Positions 14,297 to 23,115 of a DNA stretch of 26,439 nt are shown here, piece by piece. The stretch is from an uncultured Ruminococcus sp. (GTDB lineage Bacteria > Bacillota > Clostridia > Oscillospirales > CAG-272). The translations under genes and the position numbers were made by a program. The stretch is taken from the NCBI GenBank assembly GCA_902797495.1, contig CADBTH010000117.1:1-26439 (forward strand). The letters run 5' to 3'. Below the pieces are notes generated by a model that made no database searches, had not been told where the DNA came from, and was given only the letters and a program-made list of their open reading frames with translations. Each line of letters begins with the position of its first letter. Positions within the stretch are counted from its first letter, which is position 1.

Positions 14297-15673
14297 TCAC
14301 TGTATTTTTTGATACGACTGTCTCGAGATAGACAGTACGATGCCCATTTCAGCCATCATCATAACGAGCGAACTGCCTCCGTATGAGAGGAACGGCAGCG
14401 ATATGCCCGTGTTGGGAATGACGTCGGTGACGACCATCAGATTGAGGAACGCCTGCAGACCGACCTGCGTGACGATCCCGAAGACGATCAGCGACGAGAA
14501 GACGTCGGGGGATCTGAGCGCGATCCTGTAGCCGCGGAAAACGAGTGCGACAAAGAGCGCGATGATTATGATCGCTCCGACGAAGCCCATCTCCTCACAC
14601 CAGATGGTGAAGATAAAGTCGTTCTGCGCCTCAGAGACGTAGCTGAATTTCTGTCTCGACTGTCCGAGGCCGAGGCCTAAGAAACCGCCAGAACCGATGG
14701 CGAGCGTTCCCTGATACGTCTGCCACTTCTCATCGAGTATATCGGCGTTTTCGTTGGTGTAAGTAAGTATTCTCCTGAGCGCGTACGGGTTCAGTATCAG
14801 ATACGCCGCGGACGCCGCACCGCCTATACCGAGGTAGTACGGGATCATCAGCTTCCAGTCGGCTCCCGCGAGGAACATGACGATAACGCCTATGGCGACG
14901 ATTATGACCGTTCCCGAAAGGTGCTTTTCGATGAGCACCATTCCCGCGAGCAGGAAGATGAACAGACTCGGCTTGAAGACTCCGTGAATGAACCTGTCGC
15001 GGCGCGACTCCGCGTTCTGAAACTTGTGCTTATTGTTTCCGACGTACCACGCCAGGATAACGACGACGGCGAGCTTTGCGATCTCCGACGGTTGTATCCT
15101 GACCTGGCTCGTTATCTGTATCCACCTCTTTGCGCCGTTGACGCTCTTACCGATCACCGGAACGGCGGCGAGTAAGATCAGAGTAAAGATATATATTACG
15201 GGCGCCGCTTTTTTCACCCATACCGCGGGGGTATAGGACATGAGGAACATCGCGACGACCCCTATCGCTATCCAGAATATCTGACGGCCTACGTAGTAAA
15301 ATCCGCTGTGCCCCTCCGCGATCGCGGAAGGATAGCTCGCACTGTAGACCATGACCGTGCCGATGCTTATCAGCACCATAACTATTATGAAGAATATCCA
15401 GTCGTGTCCCGATCTGACGCGCTCGATACCCTCGCTCCACTTCGCTTCCTTTTCGGCGCGTTTTATCTCCCTGCTCTCGCGCCTGGTCGGCGCGGCGGGA
15501 GTCGCAACGGGTATTCTTTCGCCTTCGCGGCGGCTTTTACCGTCCGGATCGGAACGGATATTCCTCGACGCAGAAAGATTCTGTCCGCGCCTCCTGTTAA
15601 CGGAGGCTCTGCCGCCGTTGCGCGCGCTCTGCCGAGCCGTGCCGGACGTATTCTTGTTTCTGTCGGCGCTCAT
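14297..15673 (-). CDS. ftsW: FtsW/SpoVE-type peptidoglycan glycosyltransferase
   Basis: The protein has 458 residues. It is a SEDS family membrane glycosyltransferase that polymerises lipid II at the septum together with a class B PBP. Ten membrane segments lie between about 92 and 455. Family motifs are NGAKRWI (179-185), QPSEIAKLAVV, and SEAQNDFIFTIWCEEMGF (347-364) with the conserved Asp352 thought essential for catalysis. The lipid-binding motif usually written EPDLGT reads EKHLSGT. About 90 residues of basic, disordered sequence precede the first helix, an extension not usual in FtsW. Whether it works in division or in spore cortex synthesis (SpoVE role) cannot be told from sequence. AAGGAGGAGG precedes the ATG. 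murD, which often lies between mraY and ftsW, is absent. Confidence 0.93.
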   Translation of the reverse strand: MSADRNKNTSGTARQSARNGGRASVNRRRGQNLSASRNIRSDPDGKSRREGERIPVATPAAPTRRESREIKRAEKEAKWSEGIERVRSGHDWIFFIIVMVLISIGTVMVYSASYPSAIAEGHSGFYYVGRQIFWIAIGVVAMFLMSYTPAVWVKKAAPVIYIFTLILLAAVPVIGKSVNGAKRWIQITSQVRIQPSEIAKLAVVVILAWYVGNNKHKFQNAESRRDRFIHGVFKPSLFIFLLAGMVLIEKHLSGTVIIVAIGVIVMFLAGADWKLMIPYYLGIGGAASAAYLILNPYALRRILTYTNENADILDEKWQTYQGTLAIGSGGFLGLGLGQSRQKFSYVSEAQNDFIFTIWCEEMGFVGAIIIIALFVALVFRGYRIALRSPDVFSSLIVFGIVTQVGLQAFLNLMVVTDVIPNTGISLPFLSYGGSSLVMMMAEMGIVLSISRQSYQKIQ

Positions 15674-15713
15674 AGCCTCCTCCTTGTTTTTTCGTGATAT
15701 GATAACTCAGCCG

Positions 15714-16712
15714 TCAAAGTCCGAACCACGCCGCGGCGCAGAGCGCGGCGGTCGTAAGGGTGAACAGAACGACTATTTTGATCTCGCTGAATCCGCACTT
15801 CTCAAAGTGATGGTGGATAGGCGCCATTTTGAAGAGCCTCTTTCCGTGGGTCAGCTTGAAGTACGCCACCTGAAGGATGACGGATACCGTCTCGAGTATG
15901 TAAACGAGTCCGGCGATTACGATGATGAGCGGATTGCCGAGTATGAACGCGCATCCGCAGACGACCGCTCCGAAATAAAGGCTTCCCGTGTCTCCCATAA
16001 ACACTCTCGCCGGGTAGAAATTGTACATGAGGAAACCTGCCGCGGAGCCGATGATTAGAGACGCCATGACCGCGAGAGACGGGTTTTCCGCGCGGGACGA
16101 GAAGAGGGCGGCGGCGCAGAAGAATATGCCGACGACGAGCGTGATGCTGCTGCAGAGCCCGTCGATACCGTCGTTGAGGTTGACGCTGTTGTCAACTCCG
16201 GCAAGAAGGATCACGGCAAGGATATAATACCAGATCCCGAAGTCGACGGTCTTACCCGCGAAAGGAATATAGACCTCCGTCGTGTGACCGCAGAAGAGAG
16301 CGAGACCCGCGACGTAGAGAGCGGCGCATATGATCTGAAGCGCCAGTTTCTGCCACGCCTTGAGGCCCTCGTTCTGACGCTTTCTGAGCTTCGCCATGTC
16401 GTCTATCATTCCGGTAAGTCCGCAAATGACGCCGTACGTCAGAGTCAGGATCAGAGGAGCGACGGTCTTTATCCCGCCTTTTATACCGAGGTAAACGCAG
16501 GCGAATACGCCTACGGCAACGGACGCCGCTATGAAGGACGCGCCTCCCATCGTAGGCGTTCCCTCTTTGTTCTTGTGCCATCTCGGTCCGATCTCGAGGA
16601 TCGGCTGACCCATCTTTTTGCTCTTCAGAACGGGTATCAGCTTTCTGAGTATCAAAAACGTTATAACGAAAGTAGCGACCGCGCATACCGCGGACAACGT
16701 CAGAAGATTCAT
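15714..16712 (-). CDS. mraY: MraY, phospho-MurNAc-pentapeptide transferase
   Basis: The protein has 332 residues, near the family norm. It transfers phospho-MurNAc-pentapeptide from UDP to undecaprenyl phosphate, making lipid I. About ten transmembrane segments are visible. Active-site motifs are complete: DDMAK (Asp104, Asp105, Lys108), NLNDGIDGL with Asp181, FMGDTGSL (238-245) and the histidine motif PIHHHFE (299-304). GTPTMGG near residue 52 is also family-typical. AAAGGG precedes the ATG. The gap to murF upstream is 43 bp and to ftsW downstream is 40 bp, so it is in the same unit. Confidence 0.97.
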   Translation of the reverse strand: MNLLTLSAVCAVATFVITFLILRKLIPVLKSKKMGQPILEIGPRWHKNKEGTPTMGGASFIAASVAVGVFACVYLGIKGGIKTVAPLILTLTYGVICGLTGMIDDMAKLRKRQNEGLKAWQKLALQIICAALYVAGLALFCGHTTEVYIPFAGKTVDFGIWYYILAVILLAGVDNSVNLNDGIDGLCSSITLVVGIFFCAAALFSSRAENPSLAVMASLIIGSAAGFLMYNFYPARVFMGDTGSLYFGAVVCGCAFILGNPLIIVIAGLVYILETVSVILQVAYFKLTHGKRLFKMAPIHHHFEKCGFSEIKIVVLFTLTTAALCAAAWFGL

Positions 16713-16755
16713 TGTTTTTCCCTTTCCGGATACGTATTTATATCGTTCGACCGTG

Positions 16756-18183
16756 TCAGATCATTTTTTTCAGTTCTTCAAGTACCTTCTCGGCGGCGAC
16801 GCCCCGGCTCGCCTTGACGAGCAGAACGTCTCCGTCTCCGATGGAGCGTGCAATCATCTCCGCCATTCTGCGCGGTGACGACGTGTCGCGGACAACGAAA
16901 ACGTTTTCCGCCCTGATACCTTTTTTGATCGCCGCTTCGGCTATAGTCTCCGCCATTTCTCCGTAGCAGTAAAGGCGTTCGACCTTGACCTGCGCCGCGA
17001 ACTGTCCGAGCTGATCGTGCATCAGCCTCGAGTTGTCTCCGAGCTCGAGCATATCCCCGAGCAGAGCGCAGGGCTTGCCGCCGCATGACGCGGCTTTCGA
17101 TACGAGGACTTCGAGCGCCGCTCTCATCGATTCGGGAGCCGCGTTGTAGCAGTCCTCAATGACCGTAAAGTTGCCGAGCTCGTATATCTTCTGTCTCATG
17201 TCGCTTCCCTCGAAGCTGAGAAGACCGCATCTTATTTCGTGCTCGCTCATCCCGAAGAGAGTGCCTATCGCCCAGGCGAAGAGCGCGTTGTATACGTTGT
17301 GACGTCCGAGGACCGGTATCTCTACGTTTACCGCCGCCTTGCCGTCGTAAAGGATATCGAATACGACCGAAGATTCGCCGTTTCTGATGTTGACGGCTTT
17401 ATAATCCGCGTTTTTGTTATAGATGCCGATGCTCATCTTCTTCGGCGCGACCGTCCCGCGGTACTCCGTCAGAAGCGGTTCGTCGCCGTTGATTATAAGT
17501 ATTCCGTCGGAGCTCATTCCCTCCGCGATCTCCATCTTGGCAAGGCAGATGTTCTCGCGGCTTCCGAGAGACGCCATGTGAGACGTGCCGATGTTAGTAA
17601 TGACCGCGGCGTCGGGCTTTGCGATCTTCGTCATATAAGAGATCTCGCCGAGCGCCGACATCCCCATCTCGAGGACTGCGAACCTGCATTCCGGCGCGAT
17701 ATCGAGCAGCGTCATGGGCAGACCGATCTCGTTGTTGTGATTTCCCTGAGTCTTCATCGTGATGAAGGACGCGCCGAGGACCGACGCTATGAAATCCTTA
17801 GTCGTCGTCTTGCCGACGCTTCCCGTGACTCCGACGAACCTTGCATCGCAGAACTGTCTGTAGTATCGCGCGAGCTCTCCGAGCGCGTCGACCGTACTGT
17901 CGACGAGGATGAGCGACCAGTCGCCGAAAGACTCCGCCCCGTCGGGTATCCTCTCCGCAAAAACCGCGGCGGCTCCCATCGCCACGCAGTCCTTTATATA
18001 ATCGTGCCCGTCCGATCTCTCGCCTTTGATGGCGCAAAACAGACTTCCTTCCGATACGTCTCTCGAATCGTAAACGACGTTCGTCACGTCAGCGCCGCCG
18101 CGTCCGTAGCGGTAAAGCGTTCCGCCTACTGCGGCGGCTATCTCATCCGGTGTGAGAGTTTTGATTTTGAGTTCAGCCTTCAT
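16756..18183 (-). CDS. murF: MurF, UDP-MurNAc-tripeptide:D-Ala-D-Ala ligase
   Basis: The protein has 475 residues. It adds D-Ala-D-Ala to UDP-MurNAc-tripeptide in the last cytosolic precursor step, using ATP. The Mur ligase domains are in order: an N-terminal UDP-sugar domain (VVYDSRDVSEGSLFCAIKG), the central ATP loop TGSVGKTTTKD (120-130) with QGNHNNEIGLP following, and a C-terminal domain containing VIEDCYNAAPESM, the MurF-specific substrate segment, and LGDMLELG. Its ATG overlaps the end of murE by 11 bases, so the two are translationally coupled. Only a weak AGG site precedes it. Confidence 0.96.
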   Translation of the reverse strand: MKAELKIKTLTPDEIAAAVGGTLYRYGRGGADVTNVVYDSRDVSEGSLFCAIKGERSDGHDYIKDCVAMGAAAVFAERIPDGAESFGDWSLILVDSTVDALGELARYYRQFCDARFVGVTGSVGKTTTKDFIASVLGASFITMKTQGNHNNEIGLPMTLLDIAPECRFAVLEMGMSALGEISYMTKIAKPDAAVITNIGTSHMASLGSRENICLAKMEIAEGMSSDGILIINGDEPLLTEYRGTVAPKKMSIGIYNKNADYKAVNIRNGESSVVFDILYDGKAAVNVEIPVLGRHNVYNALFAWAIGTLFGMSEHEIRCGLLSFEGSDMRQKIYELGNFTVIEDCYNAAPESMRAALEVLVSKAASCGGKPCALLGDMLELGDNSRLMHDQLGQFAAQVKVERLYCYGEMAETIAEAAIKKGIRAENVFVVRDTSSPRRMAEMIARSIGDGDVLLVKASRGVAAEKVLEELKKMI

Positions 18184-19675
18184 TTTTTCCTACCGTCCTG
18201 TATTTTTCCTCAAGAGCTTCCAAGAGGATCTGTTTCTCGTCGAAATAATGTTTTCCACACTTGTCTATAATATATTTTTCATGTCCTTTTCCGCAGCAGA
18301 TCACCGTGTCTTCCGCATTTGATAGCGCGACCGCGCGGATTATCGCTTCCCTTCTGTCGGGAACCGTTTCAAAGTTATGTCTGTAAAATCCGGATACGAT
18401 ATCCCGGATTATGCCGTCGGGGTCCTCGCTCCGCGGATTGTCGTTTGTAACTACCGTATAGTCGGCGAGTCTGCAGGCGATCTCCCCCATCGGCGCTCTC
18501 TTCGTTCTGTCGCGGTCGCCGCCGCAGCCGAAGACGAGTATCAGCCTTCCGGATAGGTTTTCCTTTACGTTCCTCAGCGCCTTCCCGAGCGCGTCGGGTG
18601 TGTGCGCGTAATCGATGAACGCCGTCGGCGCTCCGTCTTTGCCGAACACTCTCTCCATTCTTCCCGGCGCTCCGCGAAAAGTTGCGAGCGCGTCGGATAT
18701 CTTCTTCCGCCCGATACCGAGCAGAAAGGAGACCGCAGCCGCCGTCAGCGTATTGTACAGCGCGAATCTGCCGCACACGGGAGACTCGATACGCACCGTG
18801 CCGCCGTCGAGTACGCAGTCGTATCCGACCGAGCCTGCGTCGAAGCGCGCGTTTTCGGCGAGCGCGAACATACGGCGCCGTTCCGCGCAGTCGAGAGATT
18901 CGTCTGCGCTGACTCCGAGAGAATTTTTGCAATTGTAAAATATTCTTCTTCCGTATTCGTCGTCGAAATTCGTGACGATGCGGTCGGATATATCGGCGAG
19001 CGTTCGCTTCGCCTCGAAATACTCTTCCATAGTTCCGTGACAGTCGAGATGCTCGGGGGTCAGATTGGTGAACGCCCCCACGCCGATCCTCATAGCGGAC
19101 AGCCTTTTTCTCGAAAGCGCGTGAGACGACGCCTCCATTACGACGGTATCGCATCCGCGCGCTCTAATCACGGAGAGTATGCGGTAAAGGTACTCGGTGT
19201 CGGGAGTCGTCATGGACGATTTTTCGGGAGTCATGATCAAGTCGCGGTCGAGCGCTTCCCCGTCCGCCGACAGTTCCGCGGTCCCTATCGCGCCGCACTT
19301 TACTCCGCTCGAGCGCAGAACGTGCGCGATCGCCGAGACAGTCGAAGTCTTTCCGTTCGTTCCGGTCACCGCGACGATCCTCATATCCCTTGCCGGGTCG
19401 CCGAAGAAGTGTGAGTAGACGACGGCTTCAGCGAGTTCGGGGTCAGATACCGCGATGACTTTTCCGCGGCGAAAAGAATCTCTTGCGACGACCGCCGCCG
19501 CTCCCCTCGCTATCGCGTCGTCAATATAGTCCGCGCCGTCCGATCTCTCTCCCCTGCGGGCTATGAAGAGCGCGCCGGGAGTAACTTTTCTCGAGTCCGA
19601 AACGACGTCTTTTATTTCACCGTCGGCAAATCCGCCTGTCACGCCGCATCCTTCGAGCAGCTTTGAAAGAAGCAT
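18173..19675 (-). CDS. murE: MurE, meso-diaminopimelate-adding ligase
   Basis: The protein has 500 residues from the preferred start. It adds the third amino acid to UDP-MurNAc-L-Ala-D-Glu. The ATP loop is TGTNGKTSTVS (104-114), with EASSHALS, FTNLTPEHLDCHG and YAHTPDAL also canonical. The substrate motif DNPRSEDP (412-419) contains DNPR, which in characterised enzymes marks meso-diaminopimelate specificity; lysine-adding enzymes differ at the Arg. This predicts a diaminopimelate-type wall. An open frame extends six codons further to a TTG at 19693, but GAGG lies five bases before the ATG at 19675, so 19675 is chosen. It follows the PBP gene by 64 bp with no terminator seen between. Confidence 0.96.
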   Translation of the reverse strand: MLLSKLLEGCGVTGGFADGEIKDVVSDSRKVTPGALFIARRGERSDGADYIDDAIARGAAAVVARDSFRRGKVIAVSDPELAEAVVYSHFFGDPARDMRIVAVTGTNGKTSTVSAIAHVLRSSGVKCGAIGTAELSADGEALDRDLIMTPEKSSMTTPDTEYLYRILSVIRARGCDTVVMEASSHALSRKRLSAMRIGVGAFTNLTPEHLDCHGTMEEYFEAKRTLADISDRIVTNFDDEYGRRIFYNCKNSLGVSADESLDCAERRRMFALAENARFDAGSVGYDCVLDGGTVRIESPVCGRFALYNTLTAAAVSFLLGIGRKKISDALATFRGAPGRMERVFGKDGAPTAFIDYAHTPDALGKALRNVKENLSGRLILVFGCGGDRDRTKRAPMGEIACRLADYTVVTNDNPRSEDPDGIIRDIVSGFYRHNFETVPDRREAIIRAVALSNAEDTVICCGKGHEKYIIDKCGKHYFDEKQILLEALEEKYRTVGKNEG

Positions 19676-19739
19676 ACGCACCTCGCAAAACAACTGATGC
19701 TTTCTTCTTCCGTCACTTTTGCCGTCGTGTATTTTTCCG

Positions 19740-22064
19740 TCAGTCGTCAGACGTTATCTCGTGCATCATCTCGACCGTGACGAGCGTGCCGCGCGAAACG
19801 AGCGTTCCCGCCGCGGGAGACTGCGACTTGACAGTCGCCGTCGAGCCGTTGGACGCGCCTGAAACGCTGATGTTGAGTCCGAGATTTATAACGATCCTGT
19901 TCGCCGCCTCTGACGTCTTTCCGACGAGATCCGGCACAGTGATGTCAGCCGTGTCGCTCTGTCCGCCGGTGTACAGATATACCATGCCCGCTTCCTTTGC
20001 GAACGATGAGCCGGACGGAGGATTCTGGGATGTGATCGTTTCTCCGTCGCCCACTATCTGATAGTGGATGCCTCTCCAGTCGAGCTCCGCCTTCGCCGTT
20101 TCCACGGTCGCTCCGACGTAGTTCGAAAGCACTACCTCGGCGCTCATGATCTCTTCCTGCGTGTACGAGGGCTCGTAGCCGAGGTACGGGAGCACCGTCG
20201 ACATGATATTCGAAACGTAAGGCGCCGCGACGACGCTGCCGAAAGTGAGACCGTTCATCGGCTCGTCGACTATGAATATGACCGCGATCTGCGGGTCGTC
20301 CGCCGGCGCGTACGCAACGCACGAGCCGACGTTGAGCGTGTATTCGCCGTTCGCGTCCTTCTTGTCCTTCTTCTCGGAGGTACCCGTTTTAGCGGCTACC
20401 TTGTATCCCTTGGTGTAAGCGTTTCTCGCGCCGCCGTCACCCGAAACGCCCTCTTCGAGGATGTCCGTTATCGTGCGGCACACCTCGGAGCTCACGACCT
20501 GCCTCTTTACGTCGGTCTCGTACGTTTCTATGACGTTTCCGTTGTCGTCGACGATCTCCTTGAGAAGATGAGGAGTTACGAGATATCCGCCGTTCGCAAC
20601 GGAAGATATCGCCGTGATCTGCTGTATCGCGGTCGTTTTGAACGTCTGACCGAAGGAGTAGACCGCGAGGGAGGGGATACCGAAGTTCTCATATTTGTGG
20701 TAATACGTCGCCGCCTCGCCCGGAAGGTCTATCCCGGTCACGGCTCCGTATCCGAACTGTTTGAAGTAGTTATAGAATCTCTCTCTTCCGATCCTCATAC
20801 CGACCTGCATAAGGGTCGGGTTGCAGGACTGCTGAAGTCCCACGCGGAAGGTCACCGTTCCGTGTCCTTCGTGCTTGTGGCAGTGGATCGGCTTGTCGTA
20901 TCCTTCGACCTCGAGCGAACCGGTGCAGGTGAAGTAATCGTTCGGGGTGACGACCTTTTCCTCAAGCGCCATCGCCGTCGTGATTATCTTAAACGTCGAA
21001 CCGGGCTCGTAAGTCTCCGTTACCGCCTTGTTCTTCCACATCCCGTAGAGAAGTTCGAGGCGCTTTTCGGCGTATTCGTCCGTGCCTTCGGTGTAGGTCG
21101 AGAGCACGGCCTTCGAAGCCTCGTCGAGCTCGCGCGGATCGTTGAGGTCGAAATCGGGTCCCGTCGCCATGGCGAGGATGCCTCCCGTATTGACGTCCAT
21201 AACAATTCCGCAGACTCTGTTCGCCGCGGCGTGGTCGTTGTAGGCGATCTCGAGCTGATTCTCGAGAACGAGTTGTATGTACGGGTCGAGAGTCGTCACG
21301 ATGTTGTAACCGTTCTCAGCTTCTACGTACGTCTCGTACTCAAAAGGCATATCGTTGTGGCGAGCGTCCTGTGCGGTGATATATCTGCCGCTCTTGCCCT
21401 CCATGATATTGTTGTAGTAGGACTCGAGCCCGTAAATGCCCTTGCCGTCCGCGTCCGTAAATCCGAGGACGTGGGACGCGAGCGTGTTGTAGGGATAGTA
21501 TCTTACCGGGGTCGCCCTGAGGTATATCTGAGTTTTTAAGTTGTACTCGTCGATAAAATCTCTTATCTTGTCCGCGGTCTCCTCGTCGACGAGCTTCGCG
21601 ATGACCTCGTACCGTCTTCCCTCTTTCGCGGACTTCTCCATAACGTCGTCGTACTCGACCTCGTCGATGAGTCCCGAGAGGAATTTCGCGATCAGCTCAT
21701 CCATCTTCAGTCCGCTCTCGCGGTAGCCGTCGAAGTTGTCCCACGTGAATACCGCGTCCACCTTGTGCTCCTCGGGCTCCGCCATCGCGTTGATGATGTC
21801 CTGAGGTGAGATGAAGAGCAGATACTTCGTGATGTTGGTCGCGAGCACGTCGCGGTTTGTCGAATAAATGTCTCCTCGCTCGGGGTTGACCTGTACCTCC
21901 GTCGTCATCTGATCGACGACGGTCTTCTGGTATTCTTCATAGTCGACGATCTGCATTTTGAAGAGCGCCGCGAAAAGAATGCCCGCCATAAGTATAAAAA
22001 AGAAAAGAACAAAGTACGCTTTTTTATGGGTCGTCCTGTCTACTCTGAAGTTTTTATTTTCCAT
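19740..22064 (-). CDS. class B penicillin-binding protein, SpoVD/PBP2B type, with two PASTA domains
   Basis: The protein has 774 residues. This transpeptidase cross-links peptidoglycan as partner of FtsW/SpoVE. An N-terminal membrane anchor (about 14-38) is followed by the dimerisation domain (NPERGDIYSTN at 60-70). The transpeptidase domain has Ser356-Thr-Phe-Lys359, SCN (413-415) and KTG (559-561), all intact. Two PASTA domains occupy about 640-774. Cys380 and Cys395 flank the segment TGSLEVEGYDKPIH near the active site; Bacillus SpoVD has a redox-controlled cysteine pair in this region, so a spore-cortex role is possible. The two PASTA domains instead resemble PBP2B. It is the only class B PBP gene in the cluster, so it may serve division, cortex or both. 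AAAGGAG precedes the ATG. A terminator and a promoter-like element separate it from ftsL. Confidence 0.92.
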   Translation of the reverse strand: MENKNFRVDRTTHKKAYFVLFFFILMAGILFAALFKMQIVDYEEYQKTVVDQMTTEVQVNPERGDIYSTNRDVLATNITKYLLFISPQDIINAMAEPEEHKVDAVFTWDNFDGYRESGLKMDELIAKFLSGLIDEVEYDDVMEKSAKEGRRYEVIAKLVDEETADKIRDFIDEYNLKTQIYLRATPVRYYPYNTLASHVLGFTDADGKGIYGLESYYNNIMEGKSGRYITAQDARHNDMPFEYETYVEAENGYNIVTTLDPYIQLVLENQLEIAYNDHAAANRVCGIVMDVNTGGILAMATGPDFDLNDPRELDEASKAVLSTYTEGTDEYAEKRLELLYGMWKNKAVTETYEPGSTFKIITTAMALEEKVVTPNDYFTCTGSLEVEGYDKPIHCHKHEGHGTVTFRVGLQQSCNPTLMQVGMRIGRERFYNYFKQFGYGAVTGIDLPGEAATYYHKYENFGIPSLAVYSFGQTFKTTAIQQITAISSVANGGYLVTPHLLKEIVDDNGNVIETYETDVKRQVVSSEVCRTITDILEEGVSGDGGARNAYTKGYKVAAKTGTSEKKDKKDANGEYTLNVGSCVAYAPADDPQIAVIFIVDEPMNGLTFGSVVAAPYVSNIMSTVLPYLGYEPSYTQEEIMSAEVVLSNYVGATVETAKAELDWRGIHYQIVGDGETITSQNPPSGSSFAKEAGMVYLYTGGQSDTADITVPDLVGKTSEAANRIVINLGLNISVSGASNGSTATVKSQSPAAGTLVSRGTLVTVEMMHEITSDD

Positions 22065-22092
22065 AAAACAGCTCCTTTGTTCCTACTGTGTA

Positions 22093-22120
22093 ATTATATG
22101 TTGCCCCGTCGCTAAAATAT
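22093..22120 (-). promoter_or_regulatory. candidate SigE-like promoter of the PBP gene
   Basis: On the minus strand ATATT (22116-22120), a 15-bp spacer and CATATAAT (22093-22100) resemble the SigE pattern kmATATT / CATACAmT, the -10 matching seven of eight bases. No good SigA -35 is found 16-18 bp upstream of the embedded TATAAT. Because a terminator precedes it, some promoter is expected here. The sigma factor is inferred. Confidence 0.45.
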
Positions 22121-22129
22121 CTTAACTAA

Positions 22130-22163
22130 GAGCAAAAAGCGGTGAAAAAACGTCACCGCTTTT
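22130..22163 (-). terminator. strong intrinsic terminator between ftsL and the PBP gene
   Basis: AAAAGCGGTGA (22135-22145) and TCACCGCTTTT (22153-22163) form a perfect 11-bp stem with a 7-nt loop; on the minus strand it is followed by TTTTTGCTCTT. It lies 17 bp after the ftsL stop and divides the division cluster into two transcription units. Confidence 0.85.
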
Positions 22164-22180
22164 ATAGTTTTACCGAATGA

Positions 22181-23095
22181 TCAATCGAAGTACTCCATTA
22201 TGCGCTCCCAGTTCGTTCCCATGACCGAAAGGATCGCCGCGAAGAATCCGCCGCCTTCCTCAGGCTCGTTCTCTCTGATCACTTCTATTCTCTCGCCTCC
22301 CGCGATCTTGACGTATCTTGTCTCTACGACGTCGCTCTTTACCATTCCGAGCGTGTTGACCGCGTAGTCTTCGATATCTCTGACGTCGTCGCGGAGTTCA
22401 AGGAGATTCTGGAGTTTGTCTCTCTCGAGAAGAAGAGAGACCTTTTCGTTCTGAAGTTTCTTCCCTTCGGTGACCGCCTCGGTATACGAAGCGTACGTGT
22501 AAAGGACGAACATCAGAAGCACCGTGCAGAGGAGGATGGAAGCTACGATCCCTTTGGGAACGGAGCTCTTCTTGACGATCTTCTCACCGGGCGCCGCCTT
22601 GACGTCGGAGCTGTGAGGAAGCATCGCGCGCCATCTGTCTTTCAGTATCTCTTTGAAAGGAGTCTTTTCTACCTTAGTTATATTACCGTTCTGTTTTTTC
22701 TCGCGCTTTACGGCTTCGGGATTCCTTCTCTCGTACGCCGCGGGATTGAACATCGCCGCGCGCTGTCTGATCCTCGTGCCTTTTTCAAAAGCGAGTCCGA
22801 ACTTTCCGCCGTCCGGAACGAAGTCGTGCTCTTCGGCGTCGAAGGATTCGTATGCGTGTCTTTTGTAGTCGCGGCCGGAGAGGCGTTTTTTAGCGGAGGT
22901 GAAACCGGGTTCGATATTCCTTCTGACGCCGGCCTTACCATCGCTCACGCGCTCTTCTCTCTCTCGCTCCGCGCGGACTCTTTCTTTTTCAAGGGAGACT
23001 TTTCTGATGACGCCCGGGTTATTCACACCGCGGTTTTCAAATCTCGCGCTGAGCTTTCCGCACAGATCCATGCTGCGATTTGCAGTTCCTGTCAT
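22181..23095 (-). CDS. ftsL: FtsL-like septum protein with a very long cytosolic tail
   Basis: The protein has 304 residues, far longer than the usual ~110-120. Residues 1-181 are a charged, Arg/Lys/Glu-rich tail with little hydrophobic content. One transmembrane helix lies at about 182-203 (ILLCTVLLMFVLYTYASY). It is followed by a leucine-zipper-like coiled coil (KKLQNEKVSLLLERDKLQNL) and the motif IEDYAVNTLGMVK, which is characteristic of the FtsL/DivIC superfamily. The position between rsmH and the class B PBP is the classical ftsL position, which supports the call more than sequence does. It would pair with DivIC/FtsB and FtsQ to activate the septal synthase. AGGGGG lies eight bases before the ATG, 20 bp downstream of rsmH. 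Confidence 0.8.
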   Translation of the reverse strand: MTGTANRSMDLCGKLSARFENRGVNNPGVIRKVSLEKERVRAEREREERVSDGKAGVRRNIEPGFTSAKKRLSGRDYKRHAYESFDAEEHDFVPDGGKFGLAFEKGTRIRQRAAMFNPAAYERRNPEAVKREKKQNGNITKVEKTPFKEILKDRWRAMLPHSSDVKAAPGEKIVKKSSVPKGIVASILLCTVLLMFVLYTYASYTEAVTEGKKLQNEKVSLLLERDKLQNLLELRDDVRDIEDYAVNTLGMVKSDVVETRYVKIAGGERIEVIRENEPEEGGGFFAAILSVMGTNWERIMEYFD

Positions 23096-23115
23096 CTTTA
23101 TATCCCCCTTTCTTT

